From contig CAJNOP010000025.1 in assembly GCA_905250075.1 (NCBI GenBank), positions 1,674,318 to 1,738,317 of the forward strand: DNA of 64,000 nt, given 5' to 3'. The notes below the pieces were generated by a model. The model was not told where the DNA came from. It ran no database searches and was given only the letters and a program-made list of their open reading frames with translations. How positions within the stretch are numbered: position 1 is the stretch's first letter; every line of letters starts with the position of its first letter. The DNA comes from Rotaria sp. Silwood1. Lineage: Eukaryota; Rotifera; Eurotatoria; Philodinida; Philodinidae. A program made the position numbers and the translations under genes. Positions 49,464 to 60,829 of the stretch are shown in pieces.

Positions 49464-52385
49464 AATTAATCTAAATAAGAGGTAGAACGTGTAATTTCAT
49501 TAAAAAAAAATATGATAAAATAAGATACTCATTGAAAAACTCCACATATAAATATAACATAAGTAAAAAAACAAGTGATCAAAAATTTTTGTAATGTTAA
49601 AAAAAGAAAATATGTGCTCTTATCAATAACCCTTTGTGTTATCATAGAAAAGAGAAAAAAGACATCATGTGGACTCAATAAACCAAAAAATAAAAAATAA
49701 ACTAGCTAGAAATTATATTTACTTTTCTAAATAACTGATCACTTTGTTTTGGTTTTATTCTATTTGTTATTGAAGATAAACAGACTAATATACAATAGAA
49801 ATTTTGAAAAATAAAAGAAGATAGTTGAAACTAATATCTGTCAACGACTCAATTGTATCTGTTCTGTTTGACTGTGTTGACTCAATTTCATTTTTCTGTC
49901 CTGCATACCCATATATATATATATGTATATGGGTGAAATATGTGAATGTGCAGTAGCATTAGTGATAAGAAACAATTTCGTTACCCTTGAGACGATCATT
50001 TAACTCACATTTTTGACAAAAAAAAGAATGAAAAAAGTAGGCGTGTTTTATGTTTCGCTGACTCATCTTTGATTTAGTCATTTCGTTTGCATATTTTTGT
50101 TTTCGAGTGATGCTCGAAGCAATATATTGTCATTATTTGATGTGACTGTCAATAAAAGGTAAGAATAATATGTTTACTAATAAAGTGCATAAAAGAAAAA
50201 AAGAAACTATTTTCTATAACTACTGTGTTTACCGTTTTTATTCTCAAGAAACAATCATTGATTGAGTAACAAAAAAATTTGAAAATGATTCAGTTCGAAG
50301 TCTATTCAAAGTTAGTCATTAATATTTACATCAAAACAAAATTCCAACATCAAGAATAGTTATTCATTGGATCTATAAGACATTATTTTTTATTTTTTTG
50401 ATCATATATAAAAAGAAAATGTTCAAGAATGAGATTCAAAAAACAAACAATAGCACTCTTTATAAAGAAATGGATGTACAACGAATTTATTCAATGTTAA
50501 CAATAGTTTAGTTCATTAATTCAGGAGTTATAGCTCTCGAAATTGAAAAAAACTATGCATGGCAATCCTTTCAAGAAAAAAGATTCAGCATTTAGATTAA
50601 AGTCAAGATATTGTGAAATTTTTTTCTAATATTTCTATTTTATATAATATATGCATACATAAAGGAATCGATTAATGATGGTGAGTTAAAAATTAAAGTG
50701 TATGTTGCTTGATAAACAATGTGCTTCTTTTTGTTCTTGCTTTCATTTTTGAAAAATATTTTTGCTTTCTCTCCACATATTTAATCCCATCATATGGAGA
50801 TTCAAAGCTGCTATTGTTGATACTTCAAATCGAGTTTACCCGACTTGCGATAGGGTATAGGTGAAGTACAATGATGGATGTGCAAATTTAAAATATTTCG
50901 AATTTCTTGTATTAAAAAAGTCTCGCGATTAGGGTTTGTTGTTATTGAGAAAGAATATTGCCAATTTTCTTTCTTGTGAATGAGCTAGATGATTGTTTTT
51001 GACTACAAAATTCTTTTAGTAAAATAAGCGTTTGTTAATCATCTTTATTGAGTGTATGATTTTAAAAATCCAGTCGCTTTGTTATCCCACTTTGATATAT
51101 TGATTACTTTAAACTAAATCTTTACAAATGTACAGAAAAATTCCAATGTCATTATATCTAATTTATTAAAATTTAATTTGATTTAGAATGTAGAATTACT
51201 ATGTCAATAGAAAATATAGGTCTAAGCAAAGATAAAGTAGAATTATTTGTACTCTACAACGATTCTAAAACGAGAGCAGTTAGAATAAGCATATATACTT
51301 CCGAGAATGACTTGCGAAAGGTTTCAACGGGACATGGTTCGTAAAAATGGATCACATACCGTAGTTCTGTGTTGCAGGACGACAATACAAAACTTGCTGT
51401 AGTCAGAAATCGTAAAGAATTTTATAATATTAGTACAACTGAAGTGCCTATAATAACTTCTAATACGAAGCTAGCTGGTTTGCAAGTTCAATTAATTGAA
51501 AATAATAAAAACTAAAGAAGGGTGCGTGTGGGTGTGGAGGCTAGGGTGTGTGCGAGATTGTAGATCGCCTCCTCGCTTACTCACACCCTCTATTCATGGG
51601 TAAATTGATATTTTCTAAAAAATGAATAATTCTTTTAATGATTGAATCTGACAGGCTTTTCTCCAAAAAAGTAACCACGCTATGCCGAAATGATGGCTGC
51701 TTGTTTTGTTGCTGTGAATCGCAAAAGTTAAGTGTCAATCTATGAGATGATTGAAGACAGAAAGAAATTGCGAATTACTCATTGAGAAACTCATGACTAA
51801 GAAAATTCTATTAATAGTTATAAACATGTTTGAAAGGGAGCTACACCTTGAAAAAGGACATTTGTAGTGTATTGAATCTGAAAAAGTTACTTCATAAGAG
51901 TATTTGAGAAATCCATATTATTGAATAAAAACTTTGAACTTTCCTCTATCATCAATAGAAAAATTAGTTAATCCAAAAGAACCATCATAAAATATAAACT
52001 TTCTTTTCATCAATAATTTTTCAGAAGCCCTATACTTAATTTGATGTTTTGAAATAAAAGAAATAGTAATTTTTACGCCAGTTTGAAAAGTCGATAAAAA
52101 CACATCTATTTATATCCTAGATTCTTAGCGAGATGGTAACAGAGCAATATTTCGACTGTCTCGCGGCCCTCTGTTACTCTTTCTATTTCAAATGCGACAG
52201 TAATTCAAGTAAAGACAGAAACAATTCATTCAATCTATGACCATTCTCTTCTGTTTTTCTTTTGCTTATTCAATAAATTACTGTTACATTGGAGAAGAAA
52301 AAATGATTCATTGCACAAATCAACAAATTTTTTTGTTTCCTCTCTTTTCTTTTGACCTTTTAGATGGCTCTGTATTCGATACCAG
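49464..52385. other. Intergenic, upstream of the formin
   Basis: No gene that I can support. It contains GT-rich fold-back copy D (51519-51590) and short AT microsatellites near 49915. A 60-codon minus-strand frame at 51918-52103 has fairly natural codons but no splice context. Confidence 0.45.
51519..51590. repeat. GT-rich/CA-rich fold-back, copy D
   Basis: The left arm GGGTGCGTGTGGGTGTGGAG ends in GC, and the right arm reads, as reverse complement, GGGTGTGAGTAAGCGAGGAG plus GC. The arms are 22 bp with about two thirds identity. The flanks are plain AT-rich DNA. Confidence 0.5.
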
Positions 52386-52727
52386 AGATGTCTATGGCGG
52401 CGCTCCCACTGCCGCGTCGCCACCGCGGTGGCGGTAGCGGCAGGTTTTTGAAAAAATCGTCGCGGTAGCGGTGCGGCAGCGGCAGCATTGTTTTTGAGGG
52501 ACATTTTAAAACTGTGTGCATTTATAGAATTTCTATGTTTTTCAAACAAAATAGCTTGCGACTGAATGAATCTAATGCACACGTACCAATGTTTCTGGTT
52601 AAATACAGTCGCAGCAGTGAAATTCAACACAGTGTTTTGAAAACCATCGCGGCAGTGGCGCGGTAGCGGAATGATTATTTTATAGTTCATCGTGGCAGCG
52701 GCAGGTTTTCAACCGCGATGGACATCT
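52386..52727. mobile_element. GC-rich MITE-like element with terminal inverted repeats
   Basis: The ends are inverted: AGATGTCTATGGCGG at 52386-52400 and, on the other strand, AGATGTCCATCGCGG at 52727-52713. Inside are three blocks of a GCGG(T/C)AGCGG motif with AGGTTTTT/AGGTTTTC runs (52420-52450, 52463-52490, 52645-52712), some in inverted order. GC content rises sharply against the AT-rich flanks. No transposase frame is present and no target-site duplication is obvious. It lies about 210 bp past the end of the ART-TPR pseudogene. Confidence 0.55.
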
Positions 52728-52941
52728 TTGTTCGACACGGAGAAACTCTCCTTGTTGAATCACACTCTATACCGTGAAGGTCTTTTACTGACAATACATG
52801 TTCATCATATAGAAATGGGTGCGTTACTTTAGCGGTGAGCAGCGTTCCATTGTGTTCTGAATGAAACATGGCTTCTGTATACGTACACGTTCGTACCTTT
52901 CTACAAAAAACAAAAGAAAATTACTCTTATTTTCATTCATT

Positions 52942-54789
52942 TTATTTGTTCGAACAAAACAAGAAGGAAAATGACATTTTCAATTTTACACGTTCGAGGT
53001 TCTTCCACAAAAGTAGAAGACTAGGATGATTTGCAGGTACTGAACGTTGTAAAATAGTCAGTGCACGCTCATAAAATGAGGGTGCCATTGAATAGTCACC
53101 TGTGTTGGAATACGCCAAACCAATGTTGTTGTAAGAAGTATCCAAACTCGGATGATTCGAAGGAAGAATTTTTTGTTCTATTTCTAGTGCTTTTTGATAA
53201 TATGAAAGTACATTCGAATATTCAAACATCTTGAAATACGCTGAACCAATATTGTTGTAAGAAGTAGTCAAAAAAGGATGGTTTGAAGGAAGAGCTTTTT
53301 GCTGAATTGCCAGTGCTTTTTGATAGTATGGAAGTGCATTAGAATAGTCACCCATGTTTTCATACATGAAGCCAATGGCGTTGTAAGAACTAGCTAAATT
53401 GGCATCCATTGGTGAGCCAATCTTCTGAAGAATTTTGTTTGATTGTTGAACATAGGCAATGGCATCTGGATATTCACCGTGACCCGCTTTGACAATCGCG
53501 AGACTATGATAAATAGTCGCTTTTTCTTTTTCAGTCGACTTTTGAGCAAGCAGGGTATCACATATCTCTTGAGCTTTGTTGAATTGTCCAAGTTTAATTA
53601 GCAACGTATCCAAACGATTCCAGCCTTCGAGATCAAGAAAAGTCTCTTGGTGCAATTGTTCAGTAAGAGTATGGCGTTCTGGATCGTTGTCAGTATTAAA
53701 TCGACTTGCCAAAAACGATTATTTCCTTCGATTTGTTTCATAGCTCCAAAACGAAAAACGGAACGCATTGAGAAAAGAATTTCTTTTTCTCGTTTTACAC
53801 AACTAACATCGTGGACGTCAGCAAATTGAATTAACCCGATGGACGGATGAATCGTCATGACGAATAAGATACCAACAAGATCGAATGTTTGAATCATTCT
53901 ATGAGCGAATCTGAGTGAGACTTGAAGGCTTCCACTGTAACCACGATAAGCAGTAAAGGAATTGGACGTTGAATGTCCAGTAAACTGTTGTGCATAAAGT
54001 TTGATGATGTTGTTGTGGAGATCTCGAATGAAAAATCCCATTTTAATGATGATATCAACCTCCATCATGCGTAACAATCGATTTAACATTGAATAAAAGA
54101 AAAGATTGATACGTATACTATCATATCGGCACATGTTCATGGTATTCTCGTTGGATTTTGTCTAAATTTTTGAAGTCCTCTTGGATTCGTGGCAAATAAT
54201 TGATGATAGTAAGTAGTAAATTCATCAATATTTTATTGTTTGAAATCGATGGTTAAGAAAATTTCTTTCATTATTTGTGTGTACATAAATGATGAATCCA
54301 ATTCATCGAGGTTTTGCTTGCTGCTTTCACTAGATGAGGAAATAAAGCTGATCGGAATCATGTTTTGATCACATTCTTTTGCCGCATGTTGAAGATCTTT
54401 ACAGATATAAAAGTAATATCTGTAAAAACTCCTTTTATTTTTGGCCATTGATTGAACCAACCTTTATGCCAGACTGAATTCTTGCTTAAAATCTAGATAG
54501 TAGTGATTTGTGGAATTTCATGAACGATGGGAACAGTTGTTTGCTCGAAAATATCAGAAACTATTATAAATTTTTTCTCTTGTTGAATATCCGTTATAAA
54601 ATCGGCACATTCATTCACATCAGTGAACTGATATATCTTGTTCATTATTTCTTCTACCTTGCTGATGAAATGAATACAACTGTTGTTGCTTGTCTCATCG
54701 ATATTGGCATCGAGCCACATTAGCACGAAGTTCTGGGTCATACGAGCATATGGAGCATCAGTTTTTGTCGACTTTTTCTGTTTGTCCAT
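52942..54789 (-). pseudogene. Decayed ADP-ribosyltransferase + TPR (kinesin-light-chain-like) gene
   Basis: The family, large in bdelloids, has an N-terminal conserved region, an arginine-type mono-ADP-ribosyltransferase domain and C-terminal TPRs. All three are still visible: MTQNFVLMWLDANIDET at the start; FTAYRG and the EKEILFSM segment of the transferase; then TPR units such as SYNNIGSAYFKMFEYSN and YYQKALEIEQKILPSNHPSL, four to five in number, to a stop at 52942. Breaks: an in-frame TAG at 54493-54495, a frame change near 54424-54440, TAA at 54233-54235, adjacent TGA and TAG at 54118-54123 where the family usually has two tryptophans, a deletion of roughly 30 codons near 53925-53950 that removes the segment with the STS motif, and a frame change near 53690-53712. 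It is very probably non-functional; only the TPR part keeps a long open frame. Confidence 0.85.
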
Positions 54790-56791
54790 GGTGTGTTGTA
54801 TTTTATCAATGAAAAAAAAAATAATAAAATGACTTGAGTTGATAGAGTATGTTGAAATTTTATCTAGAAGCTTCTATTTGTTTTTCATTTTCGTTGTCTT
54901 GGAGCTTTGTTTAGCTTTGTGTCACTGAGGTGCTTCTTTTATTTATCTGTTATTATCTGGAGTCTCACAATAAAATGAAAGAATGAAAAAGAAAAGAAAC
55001 TCACTAGAACTATTGCTATACACTGTCGCACTTCACTTGCTTCTATGATGTCTGAATGTTTTTTTTCTTCTCGTGATGTTTTCGTGGATACAATTTGGTG
55101 TGGTTGAAGGGAGCACGCTCATTCATGCACACCCTGGTCCTTTGGGGTGATATTTGTAAGCGAATGCAGTGTTCTTCGGGAGATTAGGAAAAAATTGTAT
55201 CGATTCGATCTCGATACTTTAACTTCATGATTGAAGGAGTATTTTCTGAGTTTCTGATCTTGAGATCATCAGAATACAAAATGAAAAGGTTTGATGCGTA
55301 GGCCGAGAAGCTAAAAGGAAAAGCAAACTCGCGAAGGACTTTATGTATGCTGTGAATAAAATTATTGTATAAATCCGTGATAAAGAAAAAACTGTAAAAT
55401 TTTCCATTCTCGCTAATTTGAATCAAATAGAGATCTCAACGATTCTAGTACCGTTTTCGAGATTATCACATCACAAAATATAGATAATGGATGTAGAGTT
55501 TGAGAAAGAAAACGTCTATAACAAAATAAAGTCTTTTTGATAAGATATTCTTCGTATTCTCATTGATCTAATATTTTCAGAGTGGAAGAATCTATTTTCA
55601 ACTATTATCAGGTAAAAAAGAAATGAACAAGATCAAGTTTTTTTTTTTGTTTGCTTTCATCAACAAATAGCTAGAAACAATTCAACCCTTTTTCTGAATC
55701 AAAAATTTACCGTGAAACAAATTAATTTGTGTTAAATGTTTTTGCACAATATAATTTTGAAATGAAGGCTAGAGAATAGATCCCTCAGGATATTATACAA
55801 CTGTGAATTGCTATAGAATTAACTAGCAGCAAAAGAATCAATCGTAATTTTCTCAGTACTTCCACATTCTTTTTGTCTTTGATTGTATAAACACTCAACA
55901 TTAATAGAATACACATGAATATGCAGAAACAAACAATCCTGTTCGAATACTAATTCATTTAATCTAACAGTGTTAGAGAAGTCAATCTAATTACAAATTT
56001 TTTGACGATTTCTTTTGATAATCGTATATGAATTAGTGTTATCCTGAAATAAATCTAACCTCGAATTAAAATTATTTCTAAGTTTATAATTTTAGATTCT
56101 TCCGATGAAGCTCAATTTAAACTATCAAATTCTAGATTAAACTATCATTAGCAAAACAATTAAAAAAATTTAACTCTATCGTATTGGTTTATTTCTTAAT
56201 TAATCATCCAAGTAAAATTAGAAACAAAACAGAACGAATCTTGCCTTATATTGGTATTCATATACTATCATCGTATAATAAACATCAGAGAAAAGATCAG
56301 TACGGTTCAAAATAAACACTAACTTATCCTACTTCTGATAGATACATAACATTGAAGTCTTCCTATTTTCATTTTTTATATGAAATTCTAATTCTCTAAA
56401 TTTGAAAAATATTAATTGAATACACTATGCCATATAACAAGTAGAGAATTTGTCTCTTTGGAATTATGTTCGACTTCCCGCATCGAAGAAAATTCATGCA
56501 AAATGCATTTTTTTTTTAATTCAAAACAACTAACAACTAGATGAGCACTAAAAATTCAATGATGAAACTTCTGCTACAATTTTTAATGCCTCAAACTGTC
56601 GGTATTCTAACAGTTGTATTCTGACTTCACACAAGATTTTTTTCATAATCTATTTGTTTTGAGCATAAAACTTTAAAAAAAAATAACAATAAAATATAAA
56701 CGAAAAAAAAAACAGAATCACTTTACAAACGATTATAAAGATATTGAATGTAAAAGAAAAAAATTTCTTTTTTTTTAATAAGAAAAGAATA
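54790..56791. other. Intergenic
   Basis: AT-rich. The only distinct piece is a GC-richer patch at 55096-55155 with GGTGTGG and GCACACCC, probably a fifth worn copy of the GT-rich family. A minus-strand frame at 55184-55426 has no recognisable motif. Confidence 0.4.
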
Positions 56792-57473
56792 TTATTGATA
56801 TTCTTCATTAAGAGCATCATAATAAATATCATCATCATTGACAACAATTATCGAGTTTTTTTTCCATTTTGCTCTTATTTTTCCAATAACATGAGTTGTT
56901 CGAGCTTTTAATGTATAACAAGCTCCATTTGATGAATAATATTCATAAATAAAATGTGAAAAAGAACGTACAGCTTTTTCAAAAGTTCGATTCCAAAATG
57001 GTTCAAATAAAACTGATAATAAATAAAATATTTGATAAATTTTAAATAAAAACATCATTAAACGTGATACTATAAGATGAATTGCTGAAAATATTGATCT
57101 TATCATTTGTATCCAACCATGAACAATACGAATAATTTGAATTAATGTTTCAATAAATATAATCAATTTTCGTGTTATACGATCAATAAAAATAAAAAAA
57201 CGAACAAGAAATGACACACTTACACATAATCCATGATATATTCGATAGAGATTATTAAAAAATAATCTAAAATGAAATTTTTTTTTTCGTCTTTCATTAA
57301 ATTCGAAATCAGATTTTAGACGATGTTTGCTGCTAGTAAGAAAAAAAAAAAAAATAGATAAACAAACTAGTCATTACAAATTAAATTAAATCTTACGATT
57401 TAAAACGAACAAATAATGATGAACGTTGAAATATTTTATGATGATATTTCTTTTTTGATTTGAATGAAATCAT
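56792..57473 (-). CDS. Unknown small basic protein with hydrophobic segments
   Basis: Two exons, 57397-57473 and 56792-57332, join in phase to 205 residues. The ATG at 57473 is preceded by an in-frame TAA, which fixes the start. Residues 1-50 are strongly basic (ISFKSKKKYHHKIFQRS, NERRKKKFHF). Residues about 55-130 are a series of amphipathic to hydrophobic stretches rich in Ile, Phe and Leu with regular Arg/His, e.g. LIIFIETLIQIIRIVHGWI. The end is acidic (NDDDIYYDALNEEYQ). There is no signal peptide. This pattern suggests a peripheral membrane or membrane-hairpin protein, but I do not recognise a family. It could be lineage-specific; the splice sites and composition argue that it is real. 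Confidence 0.6.
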
Positions 57474-60030
57474 ATTTGAATCGGATGATGTTATTGTTTA
57501 CCTGATCATGATGCGAATAGAACGAGAGAAAACGTGCTGGAATGATGAAAAGTAGCCTGTAAACATCAAAGTATATCATCATTGTTTTTTTTTTTCATTG
57601 TAGTTATACTGTTTATATTGGTGTAGAATGAAGGACAAGTGAGTGTACATGTATTGACAAATAACTTCACAGGTAGTAAATTGAGAAAAAAAAATATCTT
57701 TTTATCTACGAAAAAGATGTATTCATTTAGAACATCAAATTCTTGTATCTTCTATCAAATCATGTTCTTCATTTTAAAGTATTCGTTTTATGTAATACAT
57801 TATGTCAAATATTTGAATAAGAGAGAATAAAGAACATAATTTTTTTTTAAAAAGAAAAGAAAGAACATATTATAAAATGATACGAATAAAAAGTGGCAGA
57901 GAATTCATTAAGAATATTTTTATATCTGTTGACATTATAGATGAATCAGTTTTATGCTACATAACATACATTTCGTTTTTTTTTCTATTAACGATGAATG
58001 AAAAAGAAAACAGCAGGTGACAGATTATCTAATCACATCCTTCATTATGCATATATGATAGAGTCGCTAAGAAATCTTTAATTTGAACCAATTGAATTTT
58101 CTGTCTTTGTTTATATGAATAAAATTTATTTGATGCAAACATATTTTTCAAACGTAATCTATGTAGTGAAATCTATATTGATTAAGTCAAAAAAAAGTTA
58201 AAATAAAATATTTCACTATTTACCATATTATAATATATAAACGAAAATTTGTTAAATTGAATTTAATAAAACAACAGTTACATTCTATTAAGAATACTGA
58301 TTCATGATTATTTAATTGAAGAAAGCATTAAATTTGATATTTGCATATTACCTATTGCGAAGAAATTTGATCATATTGGTATGAAAAAAAAAACTATGTA
58401 TACTTAATTTTGTAACATGTTAAAGAGTACTTTTTGTTACATTAGAGGTATATATATAAACAATCATTCTTGCTTAAAGAGATAAAAGATTGGGAAAAAC
58501 AAGAAAACATAAATGTCGTACATCCGTGTGGTATAATATGAGACGCAATCTATTTATTCTACTCTATACCATAATGTTTCTTATTAAGAATATTCTTTTT
58601 TTCTTTTTGCAAAATCCCATGTCATATGTGTTGATCAATTCAACTAAGCTTATTTTATCTAATTTGATTTTATAATTCGATCATATTCAAATATATTCTG
58701 TTTTATTATATTGACCTTTATTAACATCAATATTGATATTTCAATGTAAAATTTGTTAGTTTATCATTTAAAATAAAATTTAAGATTTGCCTACGCATCA
58801 TTGAAAGACATTTGTTCACTAGATAAATATAAAACAACAAATACATACGAAAGAAAAGAAAATTTAAATATTTCATTTTATATTTGATTTGTAATTTTTT
58901 TTGATAATAATAAAATAATATTTATTATGTTTTTTTTTTGTTAAAAGAAAAAGTACTTACAGTTAATGTTTAACAAAAAAAAAGTATTTTATCTTATCCT
59001 ATTATTTAGTAAGTAAAAAAAAAATATCGAATCTCTTGTGTATGTATATATGCTTCAGGGAAATTTTTCAAAAAAAAATATTTTTCTCTAGAGAAAATAC
59101 TTGTTACCTTACTTTAATTTATTTATTAATTTCTGATCGTTGTCTTTAGATTTATCTTCAAATTCTCGAAAAAAAAAAAAAAAATTTTAATCATTATCAA
59201 ATAAACGATTATATCATTCTTAAAATAAATTTCAAATAAAACTTTATTTATGAAAATAACTTGTCGTTAAATAATATCATTTTTTTTATTAACGGAAAAG
59301 CATTGCATTATGAGCGATATATTTTCATCATAGTCATGATTATCAAATATTAAAGTTTAAATAGTCAAATGAAGTTTTCTATTAAAAGCATTAGATATAC
59401 CAAAACTTTATAGGTGAACTATGGAAGTTAGTTTTTAAGAGCATAACATCCTGAATAAAATGACAAATAGCTGATTTTCTTGTGACCTTCTCTTAAAAAG
59501 TTATAAGCAAAATTGCTCAAAAACGTAGTTGTTTTTTGTCGTGCTCATATTTTTTTTTAAATAGAAGATCGTAGGAGATGCGACAACTTTCGTATTTTAT
59601 TTAGAAACATTCCTCTGATAGTCCACCTATGAAAATTCAGTACGGAATAAATTTGATAGAAAACTTCATCGATTTTTTGAATCACATTTTTTATCTGTAT
59701 TATATTGACTCGATTGTATAATTTCATAGATGTTTCTTTGAAAGGAAATAACAACTTGATATAGTTTTATAACAAAAAAAAACAAATTTCTAGAAATGAT
59801 CTTAATAATTGAAAGTTTCATATACAAATTAAAATTTTCTTTCTTAATGGAAGACAAATATATATATATTTGTTTGTTGTTGCCTTTTTTTTTTATTCAT
59901 GATGTTTCGTTATTGTTCTTCTTTTTCATAATTCTTGTTAACAAAAAACAACCGATAGAAATCTTGCAACGATAAAAAAACAAAAAAACAAAAACATAAG
60001 TTCAAGAAAATCATTAACATATTTTTATGC
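57474..60030. other. Very AT-rich intergenic DNA
   Basis: Long A and T runs, frequent stops in all frames, no exon or repeat seen. A minus-strand AATAAA at 59892-59897 probably serves RPL30. Confidence 0.45.
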
Positions 60031-60524
60031 TTATGATGTTGCAATAGTAGTCGATTGTTCGCCTGGTACTGTTCGAATAATGTCTGAATCACCTGGATCA
60101 GTTATAGCAAGAATACCAACACGAAAATATTTACCACAAGCTGTACCTAATTCAATATTATTTCCGCTATAATGATGTACACCAGTTTTAGCTAACATAG
60201 CATAATATTCAATTTCACTTTTTCTATTGAATAATAATAATAAAAAAAGTATTGAATTTTTTTCAAATAACAAAATATTTCTAACCTAATTTGTGGTGTA
60301 TTAGCTGAAACAAGAATTAATTTTGCTTGGCCATTTCGTAATGCCTTTAATGTTTGACGATAGCCAAGAACATATTTACCAGATTTCATAACAAGTTGAA
60401 GACGTTGATTGATTGTCTCAGCTTGTTTTTTCTATATTAACAAAAAAACAATATGAATTATTAAAATCAAAATCAAAAAAAAAAAACTTCAACATACTCC
60501 GGCGACTTTTTTTGGCGGTGCCAT
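60031..60524 (-). CDS. RPL30: Large-subunit ribosomal protein eL30 (RPL30)
   Basis: Exons 60498-60524, 60286-60431 and 60031-60223 give 121 residues (human 115). The family sequence is plain: [60 protein letters not shown] and the end [10 protein letters not shown]. eL30 is a 60S subunit protein that in yeast also controls splicing of its own transcript by binding a kink-turn. A TTTTAG acceptor lies 18 bases before the ATG, so the 5' UTR is spliced in cis or in trans. It is divergent from the RRM/RS gene with 305 bp between the start codons. Confidence 0.97.
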
Positions 60525-60829
60525 AGTGTCAACAAGAAAATCTAAAATAAAAACATCAAATAATTAAAGAAATTTTCTTCATCATAAAAATAATATGAAT
60601 TAAATAATAAATAGAATCCAAACTAAATTGGTATTTTCATGTCGCCATTTTGATTCGATTATAACTCAAACAGGTATCGACCTCCTTTAATATATATATA
60701 TATATTCTTTCTTAATATTCATTGAGCGCTACTATCGCCAATAAATTTCTCGTTTTTGTTGTTATGTATATGATTGTTATTTTTTTTATATTCAAATAAT
60801 CGAAAATCAAAAAAAAAAGAAAGAACTAG
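60525..60829. promoter_or_regulatory. Bidirectional promoter region RPL30 / RRM-RS gene
   Basis: 305 bp between two divergent start codons. It contains an (AT)n tract at about 60691-60708 and no other gene. Both promoters must lie here unless 5' UTR introns extend into the neighbouring gene. Confidence 0.5.

Noticed and set aside
51918-52103. 60-codon minus-strand frame with natural-looking codons
   Set aside because: No upstream exon, splice site or family match; possibly an eroded exon, but not supportable.
52235-52690. 150-codon minus-strand frame with Ala and Arg runs
   Set aside because: It runs through the GC-rich inverted-repeat element; the open frame is a by-product of GC-rich repeats lacking stop codons.
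55184-55426. 80-codon minus-strand frame
   Set aside because: No motif, no splice context and overlapping frames of equal length; not distinguishable from chance.
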